Assembly: GCF_030253575.1 (NCBI RefSeq)
Contig: NC_080569.1
Location: forward strand, 27,168,501 to 27,232,500
Direction: 5' to 3'
DNA from: Rhododendron vialii
Lineage: Eukaryota; Streptophyta; Magnoliopsida; Ericales; Ericaceae
Length of the DNA: 64,000 bases
The position numbers and the translations under genes are program-made. The first letter of the stretch is position 1. Each line of letters opens with the position of its first letter. This document shows, piece by piece, positions 11,362-21,899 of the stretch. Below the pieces are notes generated by a model that was not told where the DNA came from, did no database searches, and worked only from the letters and a program-made list of their open reading frames with translations.

Positions 11362-11807
11362 TGTTGAGATTTGGCTTCATTCTCATTTGTCAAAGACTAG
11401 CAGTCTTTCTTGACAATGGAAAGATCTGCCCATTCTTGTTTGTCAAAGACTAGCAGTCTTTCTTGACAATGGAAAGATCTGCACATTTGCAGAAGATCTC
11501 ACGCATGGTTTGAAATTAATGCCATAAGCATGGCTGTTGAACAGGGCTCTATTCTTTGCCTATAAATTGAGCCTTCTGCACTTGTATTTGGTGTGGGAAA
11601 ATCAGTGAGAGTTTGAGAGCTGCATATGTATGCATTTGTATCAGTCTGTGAGTGAGTGTGAGTTAGAGTGATTTGTAATCCTCCTCCTCCTAAATATAAT
11701 CCGGCTGCCCCCCGTGGATGTACCCGATTTTGGGGAACCACGTAAATCTTTGTCTCTGTGTTTGTGTGTGTGTTTGTGTTCTGGTTTGGTCCTTAGTTTC
11801 CGCAACA
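11362..11807 (+). repeat. 3' LTR of the complete Copia element
   Basis: 446 bp, the same as the 5' LTR as far as I can read. Its TATA box (TATAAAT) lies at 11561-11567, so a transcript starting here would run straight into the rest of the phospholipase exon. An ATG at 11718 is in frame with that exon (see findings). Confidence 0.97.
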
Positions 11808-12449
11808 CAAGCAACCGGCGACGCCTTCAACTCTGAAAAGGTGTCGAAGAATGCAGGAAGTTGCCGGTACGCAAAGAAGGATCTCTTTGCTAAGGTGTTT
11901 TTAGAGCAAGGCAATCCATTCAAGTACCGCGTGACCAAATATCTCTACGCGACATCCTCATTAATCCCTGTTCCCATTGCATGGTTCAAGGAGACCAATT
12001 GGATGGGGTACGTAGCGGTGGCCACGGATGAGGGGAAGGTGGCTCTGGGGAGGAGAGATATTTTGGTTGCTTGGAGAGGGACAATAGAGGCCTTGGAATG
12101 GCTAGATGACTCAGCATGTACTTTGGTTCCGGCTTCGAACATAATCGTAAATCAGAAGCATGATCCAAAGGTGCATGCGGGGTTTTACTCCATCTACACT
12201 ACTGATAATCCAAGTTCACCATTCAATGATAAATCCAGCGCCAGAGACCAGGTAATATAATATATTTCATTTGTCCCAAATTTTTTGATCTTTTTCGATA
12301 ATCGTGCCATCTTTTAAACTCTTATAATCCAAGTTCACCATTCAATGATGGTTAATTAAGGCTTCTTTTAAGGCAAATAAGAGAGTGGTTATATTAATTG
12401 ATTTAGTAATAATTTTTTACTATTAAGAAGTACTATCTTAATTCTTTAG

Positions 12450-13269
12450 TTTTTTTTTTTTTTTATTTATTATAAGCCAATCAACTTCATTTCATTACAA
12501 AGTGCCCATCGGGCAAATATAGGAATCCACCAAAAATACAGAGATACAAGCTAAATATGAACATCAGGTAGGAACCTAAACTCTACTACTGAGAAATAAG
12601 CACATACTGCAAAGCAGAGACGATACACAAAGTTCGACCAATAGAGCTGTTCACCGAAATAGAGATTAAACACCTATGGGAACGGAACCTAATCACTGAA
12701 TAAGCAAGAAAACAGGGAATCCCTTTTTCATCAAACCAATCTTAACCCCGAAAATAGGCACCAAAGCAAGAAGACCATAATCAACCCACCATCGTCGGAC
12801 AATGCTCAATAGGCGCCGGATTATTTCCCCACCATCCCTTCCACACCGGATCTAAAAAATCAAACTGGTACCTACTCCGAACTGGGGAGACCAGGCGGGA
12901 AACCCAGAAAAACCGGTAAAAACAGAAAAAACAAGAAGAAAAAAAAATCCTAACTCCATCACACCATTATTACCTCGCCGCCAGCCACTTATTGTCGGAT
13001 TTGAGAAGACAAGGCAGGGTTCGGTCAAGTCAAGCCCACAAAACACCGACCGGAGGTCCAATCATCCGAAGCTTTGTTGCCTGAAACACACCAACACTCA
13101 CCGTACTAGACCGGAGAGAGTAGATACACCGGAGGGTTGAGAGAGATTGGAGGAGGGGAAAGGGAGAGGAGGGTGGAGGGGGCGGCGGCCCCCCTCCCCA
13201 GATCTGAAATCTGTGGGTTTGGTTTTTAGAGAGAGAAAGTAGAGAGAAGGAGGAGCGTGATCTATCAAA
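12450..13269 (-). mobile_element. Non-LTR retroposon in the phospholipase intron, 820 bp
   Basis: It begins with a run of T (12450-12465), the poly(A) tail of a minus-strand insert. It is bounded by an 11-bp target duplication, TAATTCTTTAG (12439-12449 and 13270-13280). Read on the minus strand, a pyrimidine- and GC-rich 5' part leads to an AT-rich 3' end with AATAAATAAA before the tail. There is no reverse transcriptase frame, so it is a truncated or non-autonomous LINE or a long SINE-like element. The intron of the unit 2 copy (25753-26127, 375 bp) lacks it. Confidence 0.85.
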
Positions 13270-13345
13270 TAATTCTTTAGTGAATAAGTGAAATTTGCAT
13301 AAATAGATTGGGTACCAATGTGGCTACGCACTTGAGGCACCTTTG

Positions 13346-13445
13346 ATTATAGCCACATCCCCAAGGGATATTAATTTTGGCACTCTCCTTTGAAAGTACT
13401 TATCAATTTGGAAAGTGCCAAAATCACTCCCCTAAGGAAATTGAT
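13346..13445. repeat. Short inverted-repeat relic in the intron
   Basis: TTTTGGCACTCTCCTTT and GGAAAGTGCCAAAATCACTCCCCT form an imperfect hairpin. A similar motif (AGTGGCAAAATCACTCCCCT) lies at about 45798-45817, so this is probably a MITE relic. Confidence 0.45.
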
Positions 13446-14169
13446 ATATATATTTCAATACCATTTTCCACTTCAAGAATAAAATTTCGAAACAAAAGTT
13501 CCGTCATGATTAAAAATGGGAATATTGTCCTTCTAGGTTAACGCTGAGATCAAAAGGCTCGTGGAAGAATACAAGGACGAAGTCATCAGCATAACCGTTG
13601 TTGGCCACAGCTTGGGAGCAGCGATCGCAACCCTAAACGCAGTTGACATAGTTGCCAATGGACTGAACATATATCAAGGTCAACCAAACAAGGCCATTCC
13701 AGTAACAGCCTTCGTGTTAGCAAGCCCTAGGGTTGGAGATTCTGGCTTCAAAAAGGTGTTCGTTGGACTCAATCATCTCCGAATCCTACGCATTCGCAAT
13801 GACAGGGATATGGTTCCAGATTTACCTCTTACTTTACCTCCTTTGTTTGATTACGCTGAAGTAGGCGAACAATTGAAAATTGACACGACGAAATCCGAGT
13901 ACTTGAAAAGTCACTGGGTTAGAGGGAGTCCAACTCTGCATAATTTGGAGGCGTATTTGCATGGAGTTGCGGGAACACAAGGCTCGGAAGGAGGATTTCA
14001 CTTGGAAGTTGATCGCTCTTACGCCCTTGTTAACAAGTCGTTGGATGGTTTGAAAGACGAATATGGCATACCCGTATCATGGTGGCAAGTGCAGAACAAG
14101 GGAATGGTTCAAGATGCAGATGGGTCTTGGGAGTTGAAGGATCGCGAGGAAGACGACGATGATTTCTAA

Positions 14170-14966
14170 ACATTATTATGGTTTGAATTTCCTAAATAAT
14201 TAGATGCACTAATTATTATAAATAAGTTGAAGAAACTTGTTTTATGTGTTAATAAGCCTTCTTGGAGACGGTTAGGTACACCAAGAAGAAGTCGCCTTCA
14301 GGTTTTATGTGTTAATAATTGTTATAAATAAGTTCAAGAAACTTGTTCTTGTTTTTTTTAAAGTTTTATAAGTTCAATTAACAAGTTAATTAGCTGTATC
14401 TTAATTAATACATTGTTATAACCTTGTCGAAATTGTGATGTGTGTAGCATACTTGTTGAATACCAATGTGGAAGGCAGTTAATAATCGAAAAACGTGGGA
14501 ATGAGAATCCGTATCCTCTCATGTTTTGATCAATTATCCAATTTTTATGGGATGATTGGGAGACGCTGTCAAGCGGGGTGTATGTGGCAGTGGTGCCGAA
14601 CGGTCAATTTGACTGTTCATTTCGGTATGGACGGCTCGGATCTAATCCGGGCACATAAAAATCTGAACCGTCCGTTACTCGAATTAAAATCCGAGCCTTC
14701 GACAGCCAAAATAAACGACGGATTGATTGCTCGGCTTCGCCACCAACCACCTCTGCTTGACAGCATCCCGTAAAGTGAGACCTACTGTATGATTAGTAAA
14801 ACTTTTATAAAGTCATTTTGTAAACATGGATGTTTAGATGATCAATGTAAAAGACATGGATAAAATTTTTGTCCAATTACTCTAATTAGGAGCAAAGGAC
14901 GGCATGTTTGGTTCAATTTTGGATGTAAGCACCTCGTTGGAAATGGACGGTCTAAGTTTGGGTTGC
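14170..14966. other. 3' flank of phospholipase copy 1
   Basis: No further gene. It contains the 3' untranslated region and a flank shared with 26761-27570 with few differences. AATAATTGTTATAAATAAG repeats at about 14210 and 14320 may mark polyadenylation regions. Short ORFs near 14495-14773 occur in both units but lie in repeat-like sequence with GGCTCGGAT motifs and are not thought to code. Confidence 0.55.
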
Positions 14967-15133
14967 TTACTGTACAGCACCGTGCTCGTACCTCTGAACC
15001 GTTAGATCGTGCATCCGAAGGCTTGGATTTCATCTCGACAACTAATGCTCGAGAGTCGTTCATTGTTGAGATGAGATCCGAGCAGTCGAATGCATGATCT
15101 AATGACTCGGAGGTGCGCAACACGGTACAGCAC
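14967..15133. mobile_element. Small palindromic MITE, 167 bp
   Basis: The left arm (from CTGTACAGCACCGTG through TCATCTCGACAA) and the right arm (TTGTTGAGATGAGATCC to ACGGTACAGCACA) are imperfect complements, so the element folds into one hairpin. The unit 2 copy is present but split by the 2.4-kb LTR at 27614. Confidence 0.7.
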
Positions 15134-15244
15134 ACACCAGTGCACATCACCATCCCCCAATTCCTAAGTTTGATATCATACCACCTGTTAATGTGATGAG
15201 AGCTGCTATGCGCGCGTACAGCTGCTAAGGGTATGGACAATGTG

Positions 15245-15455
15245 TACAACGCAGTTTTGTACCTGTTTTGAGTCTCCCAAAGATGATCGGAACCGTTCAT
15301 TTTGTTGAAAGTACTTTGCTTAAGGTTCCTTAAAAATATAAACTCAATCCATTATCGGTTAGAGCGTTTACGAAACATCCAACTTTGTTTCAGAATTCAG
15401 GCTAAATTTTGAAGCAAAGTTGGATGTTTCCTAAATGTCTTCATTTTGTGTTATT
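15245..15455. repeat. Half of a fold-back element at the duplication junction
   Basis: This matches the left arm and loop of the fold-back at 30285-30610 (CGCAGTTTTGTACC through GAAGCAAAGTTGGATGTTT). Here the right arm breaks off after about 15455, and sequence matching the start of unit 1 begins at about 15495. The junction of the tandem duplication therefore falls in or beside this hairpin. Confidence 0.65.
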
Positions 15456-15939
15456 TTTAATGGATTATTGGTTCGTTTCGAGGAAATTAAAAAATCAAAA
15501 AAGCAAAAAATTATGTTCAATACTTTAAAATTTTGAAATAAACACGCGCTGGATGGTAAAATACAAAGAATGCTACCCGTTTGATGGAAACAAATAAACG
15601 GCATTAGGGATGGGGGGCATTTTGACTCACATTTTAAATGTTAAGGACTAAATTAGACAAGTGTTTAGATTGGAGAACAAATTGGTAATTCGCTAATACT
15701 TTGGAGACCAAAAAGGTAAATAAGTCCCAATTTTTTGTCCAAATTAGGTTGTTGTTAACGATCGGACCAAATGAGTTGCAATCAGAAAGTTGAAGAAATA
15801 TGTGGTTTTTATAGTTTAGGAACAAAATAGTCAAAATGTATATAGTTTAGGGGATAAAATAAAATAAAATAAAACCTCTAGAGAAACAAAAAGAAGAGAG
15901 CCAGGGAAATAGAGATTGAGTGAGAGCCGTAAAGGCTAT

Positions 15940-17700
15940 TGCTTGCAACCAAAGATAGTATTCCTGGGTGTCTAGCCCGAAGCGTAGGGCTCTCAAGTCT
16001 GTTGCAGAATAACTCGGTAAGACCGAGATCGATCCACATGGAGCGGTTTATCGGAGTGAAATGCTTAATCGGTCTAAGCGGTGGTTTGTAGTTGTAGGTA
16101 GCCAACACTTGACTTTTGGTGATTGTTTTGATGAATTCTAGATTAAACTAAAATTATGGTTGCAAGTATTTAAATGATCCTCAAAAGGACAGCGACCCAG
16201 TATTATGCGTGCCAGAATTGACTGTCGACGCATAAGGAAAGGCTTAACACTTTTGAATTTCGAATCGATTTAAGGAGAAATTCAACCCCCCATTCACATA
16301 CAATTGATTTCAATGGTAAGAATTATCGAATTACTTAGGCCATAGGATGGTATTCGCCCCAGGGCCGAGCCTATAACGACTATCCCTCCATTGACAAAGG
16401 ACTTGCCAAGGAAAGGTTAAAAACTACTAAAAACGTAATTATTTATTATTTACATGAATATGAAAGATCGATACTAGTGCGTGTCAGAAAGATGTTTACA
16501 ACAGAGGTAAGCCAATGGCGTTCTGTTCTCAACCTTTAAGGGATTCGCACTAATATTAATCTTAGATTTTAGTTTAGTGTGAGAAACAGCCGAGTAGTTT
16601 GCGAATACACACAACCAAACCTCAATCCTTACTTTTTAAGAATTTAAACTAACAACTAAACAGTCTAACAACTTGGAAAGAAATCGAAAGGAAAATTATA
16701 AAACTACAATCTTATTCCAGGCAACAGATATTACAATAGTACTTACAAGGGTTAGGCCCTAAATGCTTCCAAAGAGTACTGAGAAAACTAAGGAAAAAAG
16801 AGAAGTTCTGACAAAGAAAAAGGTATGCTAGAGTGAGAAGACTCTCGCATTTTTTGACCTGAGAGAAGAGAGAGAAATAGAAGACTCCTACTGATTATCT
16901 ACGTATATTTTCGCTTTTGGAATTTTGCTCTCAACTACTGATTTCTTTTGGCTGCTACCCAGCCTGTCTCTAACTTTTTCCTTTTGGCTGCTACCCATAC
17001 ATATACAAAGCTAAGAGGGTGAATCGACTGAGAGTTGAAGCATAATGATCCAGTGTCGCACACACATGAGACTTTGAGAAATGGATCAACGGTTTAGATC
17101 AATGCCGAAGTACGATCGGATGTTCTGGGAGCCAACACGTGGGCCGGGGTTGAATTCCATCTTGCTGATTTGAAAGGCTGTGTGACCCATGTGTAATTAC
17201 TGTGCTCCCACAGTGATTGGAAGTGGGCTGAAAAAATGATACAGTGCTATGTGACTGCTAATAGGCAACCACGTTGAATAATTTTGCTAGTGTCATTATC
17301 TCAATGTCACTATCCCATGGACTTTAGCATGCCGACAATTGCATTATTAATCTACAGCAAATTCAATGCATGTTCATTAGTATAATTTTCGTTCCTTCCT
17401 TCAGATTATCTCTACTGACTCTGCTCTGCAGTGCTCCGTTTTGTGTTCGATTGGGCTCCGAATCCTGTCAAAAGTCTTATTTTTATTTGGACTTCATGGT
17501 GACAATATTGGCATCATTTTTGCGCGCTTGCGTCGGTGGGTCAAATTAGATGTCAACAACAACATTTTATCTTAAATTACCTGAAATCAAGATAAACATA
17601 CCTTACACACCATATCATCTAAAATATTCAACAATAAACATAATTATATAGAAAATGAGATATATTAAACACAATAATATACAATATTGTTTGCTCATCA
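15940..17700. mobile_element. Probable solo LTR, 1761 bp
   Basis: It starts TGCTTGCAACC, ends GCTCATCA, and is flanked by the 5-bp direct repeat GCTAT (15935-15939 and 17701-17705). The unoccupied site is in unit 1 at about 3378-3390 (GGCTATTCTTCCGGCG), which fixes both ends. There is no long frame and no internal domain, so a solo LTR is the simplest reading. The family is not identified. Confidence 0.8.
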
Positions 17701-17921
17701 GCTATTCTTCCGGCAAGGGACTGTGAGTGAGTAAACATTGGCGAAAGAAAAAAATACTGAGGCCCTGTTCGATTTAGGTTTTGATGAAGGTTTTTTAGAG
17801 TAATGAGTGAAAAAAATATATAAGTAAAATTTATTAAAAATCGTATCCAAGAATTTTGAGACCCCAAAACGAGAGACTGTCCTGGCCGTGAGTGAGTAAA
17901 CACAGAGACTGTCCTTGAAAT

Positions 17922-18783
17922 TAGGGATGGCAATTCCGGCCGCCCCGACCCAACCCACCCCATTCCCTGCCCCAAATGGGTAGGGGATTCGGGGATTATT
18001 TGGAGATCGGGTAGGGTATGGGAATAATTTTTTAAAAAAAGTGGGGAACGGGTAGGGGGTGGATATGAGGTAATACCCGCCCGATCCCCGTCCCGATCCC
18101 CGCCCCACTAGCCTACTATATATAATACATAATTATATATATATACACACACGCGCGCGCGCGCACACACACACACAAGTTAGGGACTTAAGGTTCCTGA
18201 TCTCCGCCCCAGCCCCACTAGCCTACTATATATATAGATAAGTTAGGGTTTTTCCATTTCCCAGTCGCCACTCTAGAGACTTACGTTTCCAATCCCCAAC
18301 TCCACTAGCCTACTCATCTTGTTTGTTTGAAACTGTTTTTATTTCAATTTGGTTTGTAATGCACTATGGTAGCAACTATGTGACTGTTTTAATTTAAATT
18401 TGGTTTATAATGACACTACGGCAACAGATGTGACTATTTTCATTTTTGATTTGGTTTGTAATGGCACTATGGCAGCAACTGTGGCTAGCTATTTTCCTTG
18501 GCATTTGGTTTGTAATGGCAGCGTAGATTGTTTTTTTTGTTTTTTTTTTTAATTTAGTTTCTTGGTTGATATTTTATGGCAAGTGACATTTTTTTAAAAA
18601 AGTTTTGAGATCTTTGGATCCCCGATTCCCCATGGGGATCCCCGTTCCCCGTTTGGGGCGGGGATGGAGGGTAAAAATAAATCTCCGGTGTGAATTGGGA
18701 CGGGGATGGAGAGGGATTTGAGTTTGGAAATCGGGGACGGGGATAGTGGTATCCACCCCCGACCCTCCCCATTGCCATCCCTA
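17922..18783. mobile_element. Non-autonomous hAT element, 862 bp
   Basis: It has perfect 13-bp terminal inverted repeats, TAGGGATGGCAAT and ATTGCCATCCCTA, and an 8-bp target duplication CTTGAAAT (17914-17921 and 18784-18791); both are hallmarks of hAT. Unit 1 holds the empty site (CTTGAAATGGGGCTCAG at about 3644). The subterminal regions are rich in CCCCGATCCCC/GGGGATCGGG words on opposite strands, so the ends can pair. There is no transposase. Confidence 0.92.
18120..18177. repeat. Compound AT/AC/CG microsatellite
   Basis: Short runs of TA, AC, GCGCGC and AC follow one another inside the hAT element. Confidence 0.85.
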
Positions 18784-19156
18784 CTTGAAATGGTGCTCGG
18801 ATAGAGATGTTGGGGATTGAGTACTTCTGCAATCGCGGCTGAGTCAGGAATAAGAAAAATATAATGTCTAACTTTTTTTTAAGTGTGCCAATCAGGCAGC
18901 AGTTGTGGCTGGCCTGGCTGTGGTAAAAAGTTGCATATGTAACATTATTGAAATTTTAATCATACCAATACGTAAGCTATCGTCAATACGAGTTCCAATG
19001 GCGTGAAAAGTGCGGAGAACAAACTATACCGAGATGCACACATGAGTTGCCGAAGCAAAATCATTGTTGTTCGATACACCTACGACTTGAGATCACGTGT
19101 TTATAATTGTGATTTCAAGAAGCATGGGCGGTTTTGAATGGAAGGACAACTGTGCT

Positions 19157-19310
19157 AGGACCACCGCACGTCGTTTAGGGCCCATTCCGGACCTCACAAA
19201 AATATAGAAAATAATTATTATGGGCGGGGCCCTGTAAAAAATCAAGAGCGAAGGGTTAAGAAAGAGAAAACAACTCCAACAGATATCGATATGTATATTT
19301 TCTGAATTCG
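19157..19310. repeat. Dispersed repeat, second copy
   Basis: This shares ordered motifs with 525-665 (ACCACCGCACGTCG, GGGCCC, TGTAAAAAATCAA, GATATCGATATG). Its class is unknown. It lies between the end of the recognisable unit 2 flank (19110) and the palindrome cluster. Confidence 0.5.
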
Positions 19311-19523
19311 TGAGGGCGAAACTGTGCCACACCCTGTGCGGTAGTCCTAAACATTTTGATGGACGAATATGTCCATTGAATATGATCATTTTAGCTGAGT
19401 ACACGATCATGTCATACATTCATACTAATGATTCCCATCGTCCATCTCTAGTGAGGCTAATTTTATGGTGTCACGTACAATGCATATACATGTATATTGG
19501 GGCGGTTTCGAAGACAACTAATT

Positions 19524-19853
19524 AGACACTTAAAAAAATACCTCATAGTTTTCAATCAAATTTTAATAATTCGAGCCGCTTAACGTGATCAGAACGTGAT
19601 TTTAAGGGTACTTGCGTGAAATCAGTAAAAAAAATAAATCGGGAAGGGCTTGATCTGAGCAGTTTTTATCTTAGATTTGATGAACAGTTCAATTAAAAAT
19701 TGCTCAAAACAAGCACTCTCCGGTCATATTTTTTGCTAATTTCTCGCGGACACCCTTAAAATCACATTCTGCACACATTTAACGGTTCAGATCATAAAAA
19801 TTTGATCGAAAACTATGAGATTGAGATTTGGGGTGTTTTTTTAGATATTTAAA
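19524..19853. mobile_element. Palindromic hairpin element, copy a
   Basis: Arms about 150 bp, centred near 19690. The core pairs GTGATTTTAAGGGTACTTGCG with GCGGACACCCTTAAAATCAC (shortened), and the loop side pairs GGGAAGGGCTTGATCTGAGC with its decayed complement. The family core occurs five times in this window. A TA run follows at 19851-19868. Confidence 0.7.
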
Positions 19854-19879
19854 TATATATATATATATCACAAATTATC

Positions 19880-20214
19880 AAGTGAGGGATCCCTCACTTT
19901 TTTAAAATGCGGGACTTTCATTTCCCGATCAAATTTTGAAAATCCGAACCGTTCAATGTGTGCAGAACGTGATTTTAAGGGTCTCCGCGAGAAATCAGCA
20001 AAAAAAATGACCGGAAAGGGCTTCATCCGAGCAGTTTTTTTTGAACCGTTCAATGAAAACTGCTCGGATGAAGCCCTTCCCGGTCATTTTTTTTGCTGAT
20101 TTCTCGTGGGGACCCTTAAAATCACGTTCTGATCACTTTGAGCGGCTCGGATCATCGAAATTCAATCGGGAAGGAAAGTCCCGCATTTAAAAAAAATAAG
20201 GGATCCCTCACCGG
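19880..20214. mobile_element. Palindromic hairpin element, copy b
   Basis: Near-perfect arms of about 165 bp. AAAGGGCTTCATCCGAGCAG on the left pairs with CTGCTCGGATGAAGCCCTT on the right across a loop near 20048. The ends carry GTGAGGGATCCCTCAC and GGATCCCTCACCGG. TA runs bound it on both sides (19853-19868 and 20225-20240). Confidence 0.85.
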
Positions 20215-20224
20215 AACCTGACTG

Positions 20225-20712
<488 letters not shown>

Positions 20713-20848
20713 AAATTTGATCGGAAACTATGTGATTGAGATTTGATGTGTTTTTTTAGGTATTTAATTGATTGTCCGCGGAACCGCCCCCGTATATATA
20801 TATATATACACACACACACATACATACACACAGTAAGCTTCTAATTAA

Positions 20849-21196
20849 TAAGGGCGCCCTTAGCATATTAAAATGCGGACGTCTCCTTTTCTCCCCTTCC
20901 CGACCAAATTTTGATGATCCGAGCCGCTCAATGTGTTCAGAACATGATTTTAAGATTACTCGTGAGAAATTAGAAAAAAAAAAAAACCGGAAAGGGCTTC
21001 ATCCGAGCAATTTTTATTTGAACCGTTCGATAAAATACAAACAAAAACTTCTCGGATCAAGCCATTTTCGGTCTTTTTTTTTGCTAATTTCTTGTAAGTA
21101 CTCTTAAAATCACATTCTGAACACATTGAGCGACTCGGATCATCGCAAATTGATTGGGAAAGGGACGTCCTTACCGTAATACGTAAATGCGCCCTT
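20849..21196. mobile_element. Palindromic hairpin element, copy d
   Basis: The ends AAGGGCGCCCTTAGC and GCGCCCTTAAAAG are related inverted repeats. The core has the family words GATGATCCGAGCCGCTCAAT and ATTGAGCGACTCGGATCATC, with the loop near 21030. TA/CA runs precede it (20793-20832) and a GT run follows (21207-21229). Confidence 0.75.
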
Positions 21197-21800
21197 AAAA
21201 GAAGATTTGTGTGTATGTGTGTGTGTGTATTATTGTTCTCTTAATTTATTTAGTTATTGTTCAAGCATGGATTGTTGTGCCCCAAGGATCAAAACCAAAA
21301 AACGCCAAACACACATAAATACAGAATTTTATGTAATTTTTCAAAATCGGGTACATACATGGAAAAATCAGAGCAATATTTTTATATGAAGACAAACTTT
21401 AGAAGAGAGTTCCCTCTCAACCAACTACACACTCACACTCTCTAATTTCTACATTAATTGCTAGTCCTACTTAAAACCATACAAATGCAGGCCATAAATA
21501 GGCAGATCAAAAGCTCCTATCGCACTGCATGAACGTTTATCATCCTGAACCAACAGGAGCCAATCGTACGAGATACATCTCAATCTTTTGCATCCCCTAG
21601 TCAACACTAGAGGCCTAGCTTCAATCATTCAGCCACAAAACATGAATTCCATACGTGGAAATTCAACATGGATAACTTGCTCTCACAAATTCTAGCTAGC
21701 TCAAAAAAGAACTAAACATATTCAGGCCGTATAAATATGTGTATCAAGTAACCAACGAAGCCATCAAGTTAAAAGAACTCAGAGAAAAAAGAACACGAAT
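21197..21800. other. 5' flank and leader of phospholipase copy 2
   Basis: From about 21485 this aligns with 5285-5900 of unit 1 without the MITE at 5332. It includes the TATA-like GGCCATAAATAGG (about 21491). Before 21485 lies unassigned sequence. No other gene is present. Confidence 0.6.
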
Positions 21801-21899
21801 ATGGGCGATACCAACATAGCCGAAAATTGGGAGCTTCTCAGTGGAGAACAAAACTAGAAAGGATTACTGGATCTTCTAGACATCGATCTCCGTCGATAC

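Larger units (their letters stand above)
6029..11807 (+). mobile_element. Complete Copia LTR retrotransposon, 5779 bp
   Basis: It has two 446-bp LTRs (6029-6474 and 11362-11807), TG...CA ends and a perfect 5-bp target duplication CAAGC. A primer-binding site follows the left LTR, a polypurine tract precedes the right LTR, and one uninterrupted gag-pol frame lies between. Gag and polymerase resemble the Tork/Tnt1 branch of Copia. Base-by-base reading found no difference between the LTRs, so insertion was very recent. Every part needed for retrotransposition seems present, and the element sits inside a coding exon of the phospholipase gene. Confidence 0.97.
5901..14169 (+). pseudogene. Class II phospholipase A1-like gene, disrupted by Copia
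   Basis: Coding pieces are 5901-6028, 11813-12251 and 13537-14169; the retrotransposon at 6029-11807 splits the first exon. Without it the frame is open: 42 codons plus two bases, then 439 bases in phase, then 211 codons with the stop, 399 residues in all. This length fits cytosolic class II DAD1-like phospholipases A1 (lipase class 3), which remove the sn-1 acyl chain of glycerolipids. The intron (12252-13536) has a GT donor and an AG acceptor. The last exon carries GHSLG with nucleophile Ser at about residue 214, a likely acid Asp at 280 (RDMVPDLP) and a candidate His at 324 (HNLE). No plastid transit peptide is apparent. The start ATG is conserved in the unit 2 copy. Apart from the Copia insertion I see no lesion, so this may be an insertion allele of a working gene. 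Confidence 0.88.
2985..15460. repeat. Tandem segmental duplication, unit 1
   Basis: This block aligns, in the same order and orientation, with about 15495-30480. Matching landmarks: 3030-3390 with 15570-15940; 3600-3860 with 17875-18980; 4290-4390 with 19010-19110; 5285-5331 with 21490-21540; the phospholipase exons 5901-14169 with 21801-26760; the 3' flank 14170-14966 with 26761-27600; and 15045-15455 with 30055-30475. Insertions present in only one unit account for most of the length difference. Without them the ancestral unit was several kilobases with a single phospholipase gene. Confidence 0.85.

Noticed and set aside
14495-14773. Frames of about 92 codons downstream of both phospholipase copies
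   Set aside because: They shift start and end between units, lie in repeat-like GGCTCGGAT sequence and have no domain.
14842-15300. 152-codon minus-strand frame (and its relative at 30011-30340)
   Set aside because: It covers a palindromic MITE and half a fold-back. The reading frame is a by-product of the inverted repeats.
17628-18108. Pro/Ser-rich minus-strand frames
   Set aside because: They arise from the GC-rich ends of the hAT element and continue across its border.
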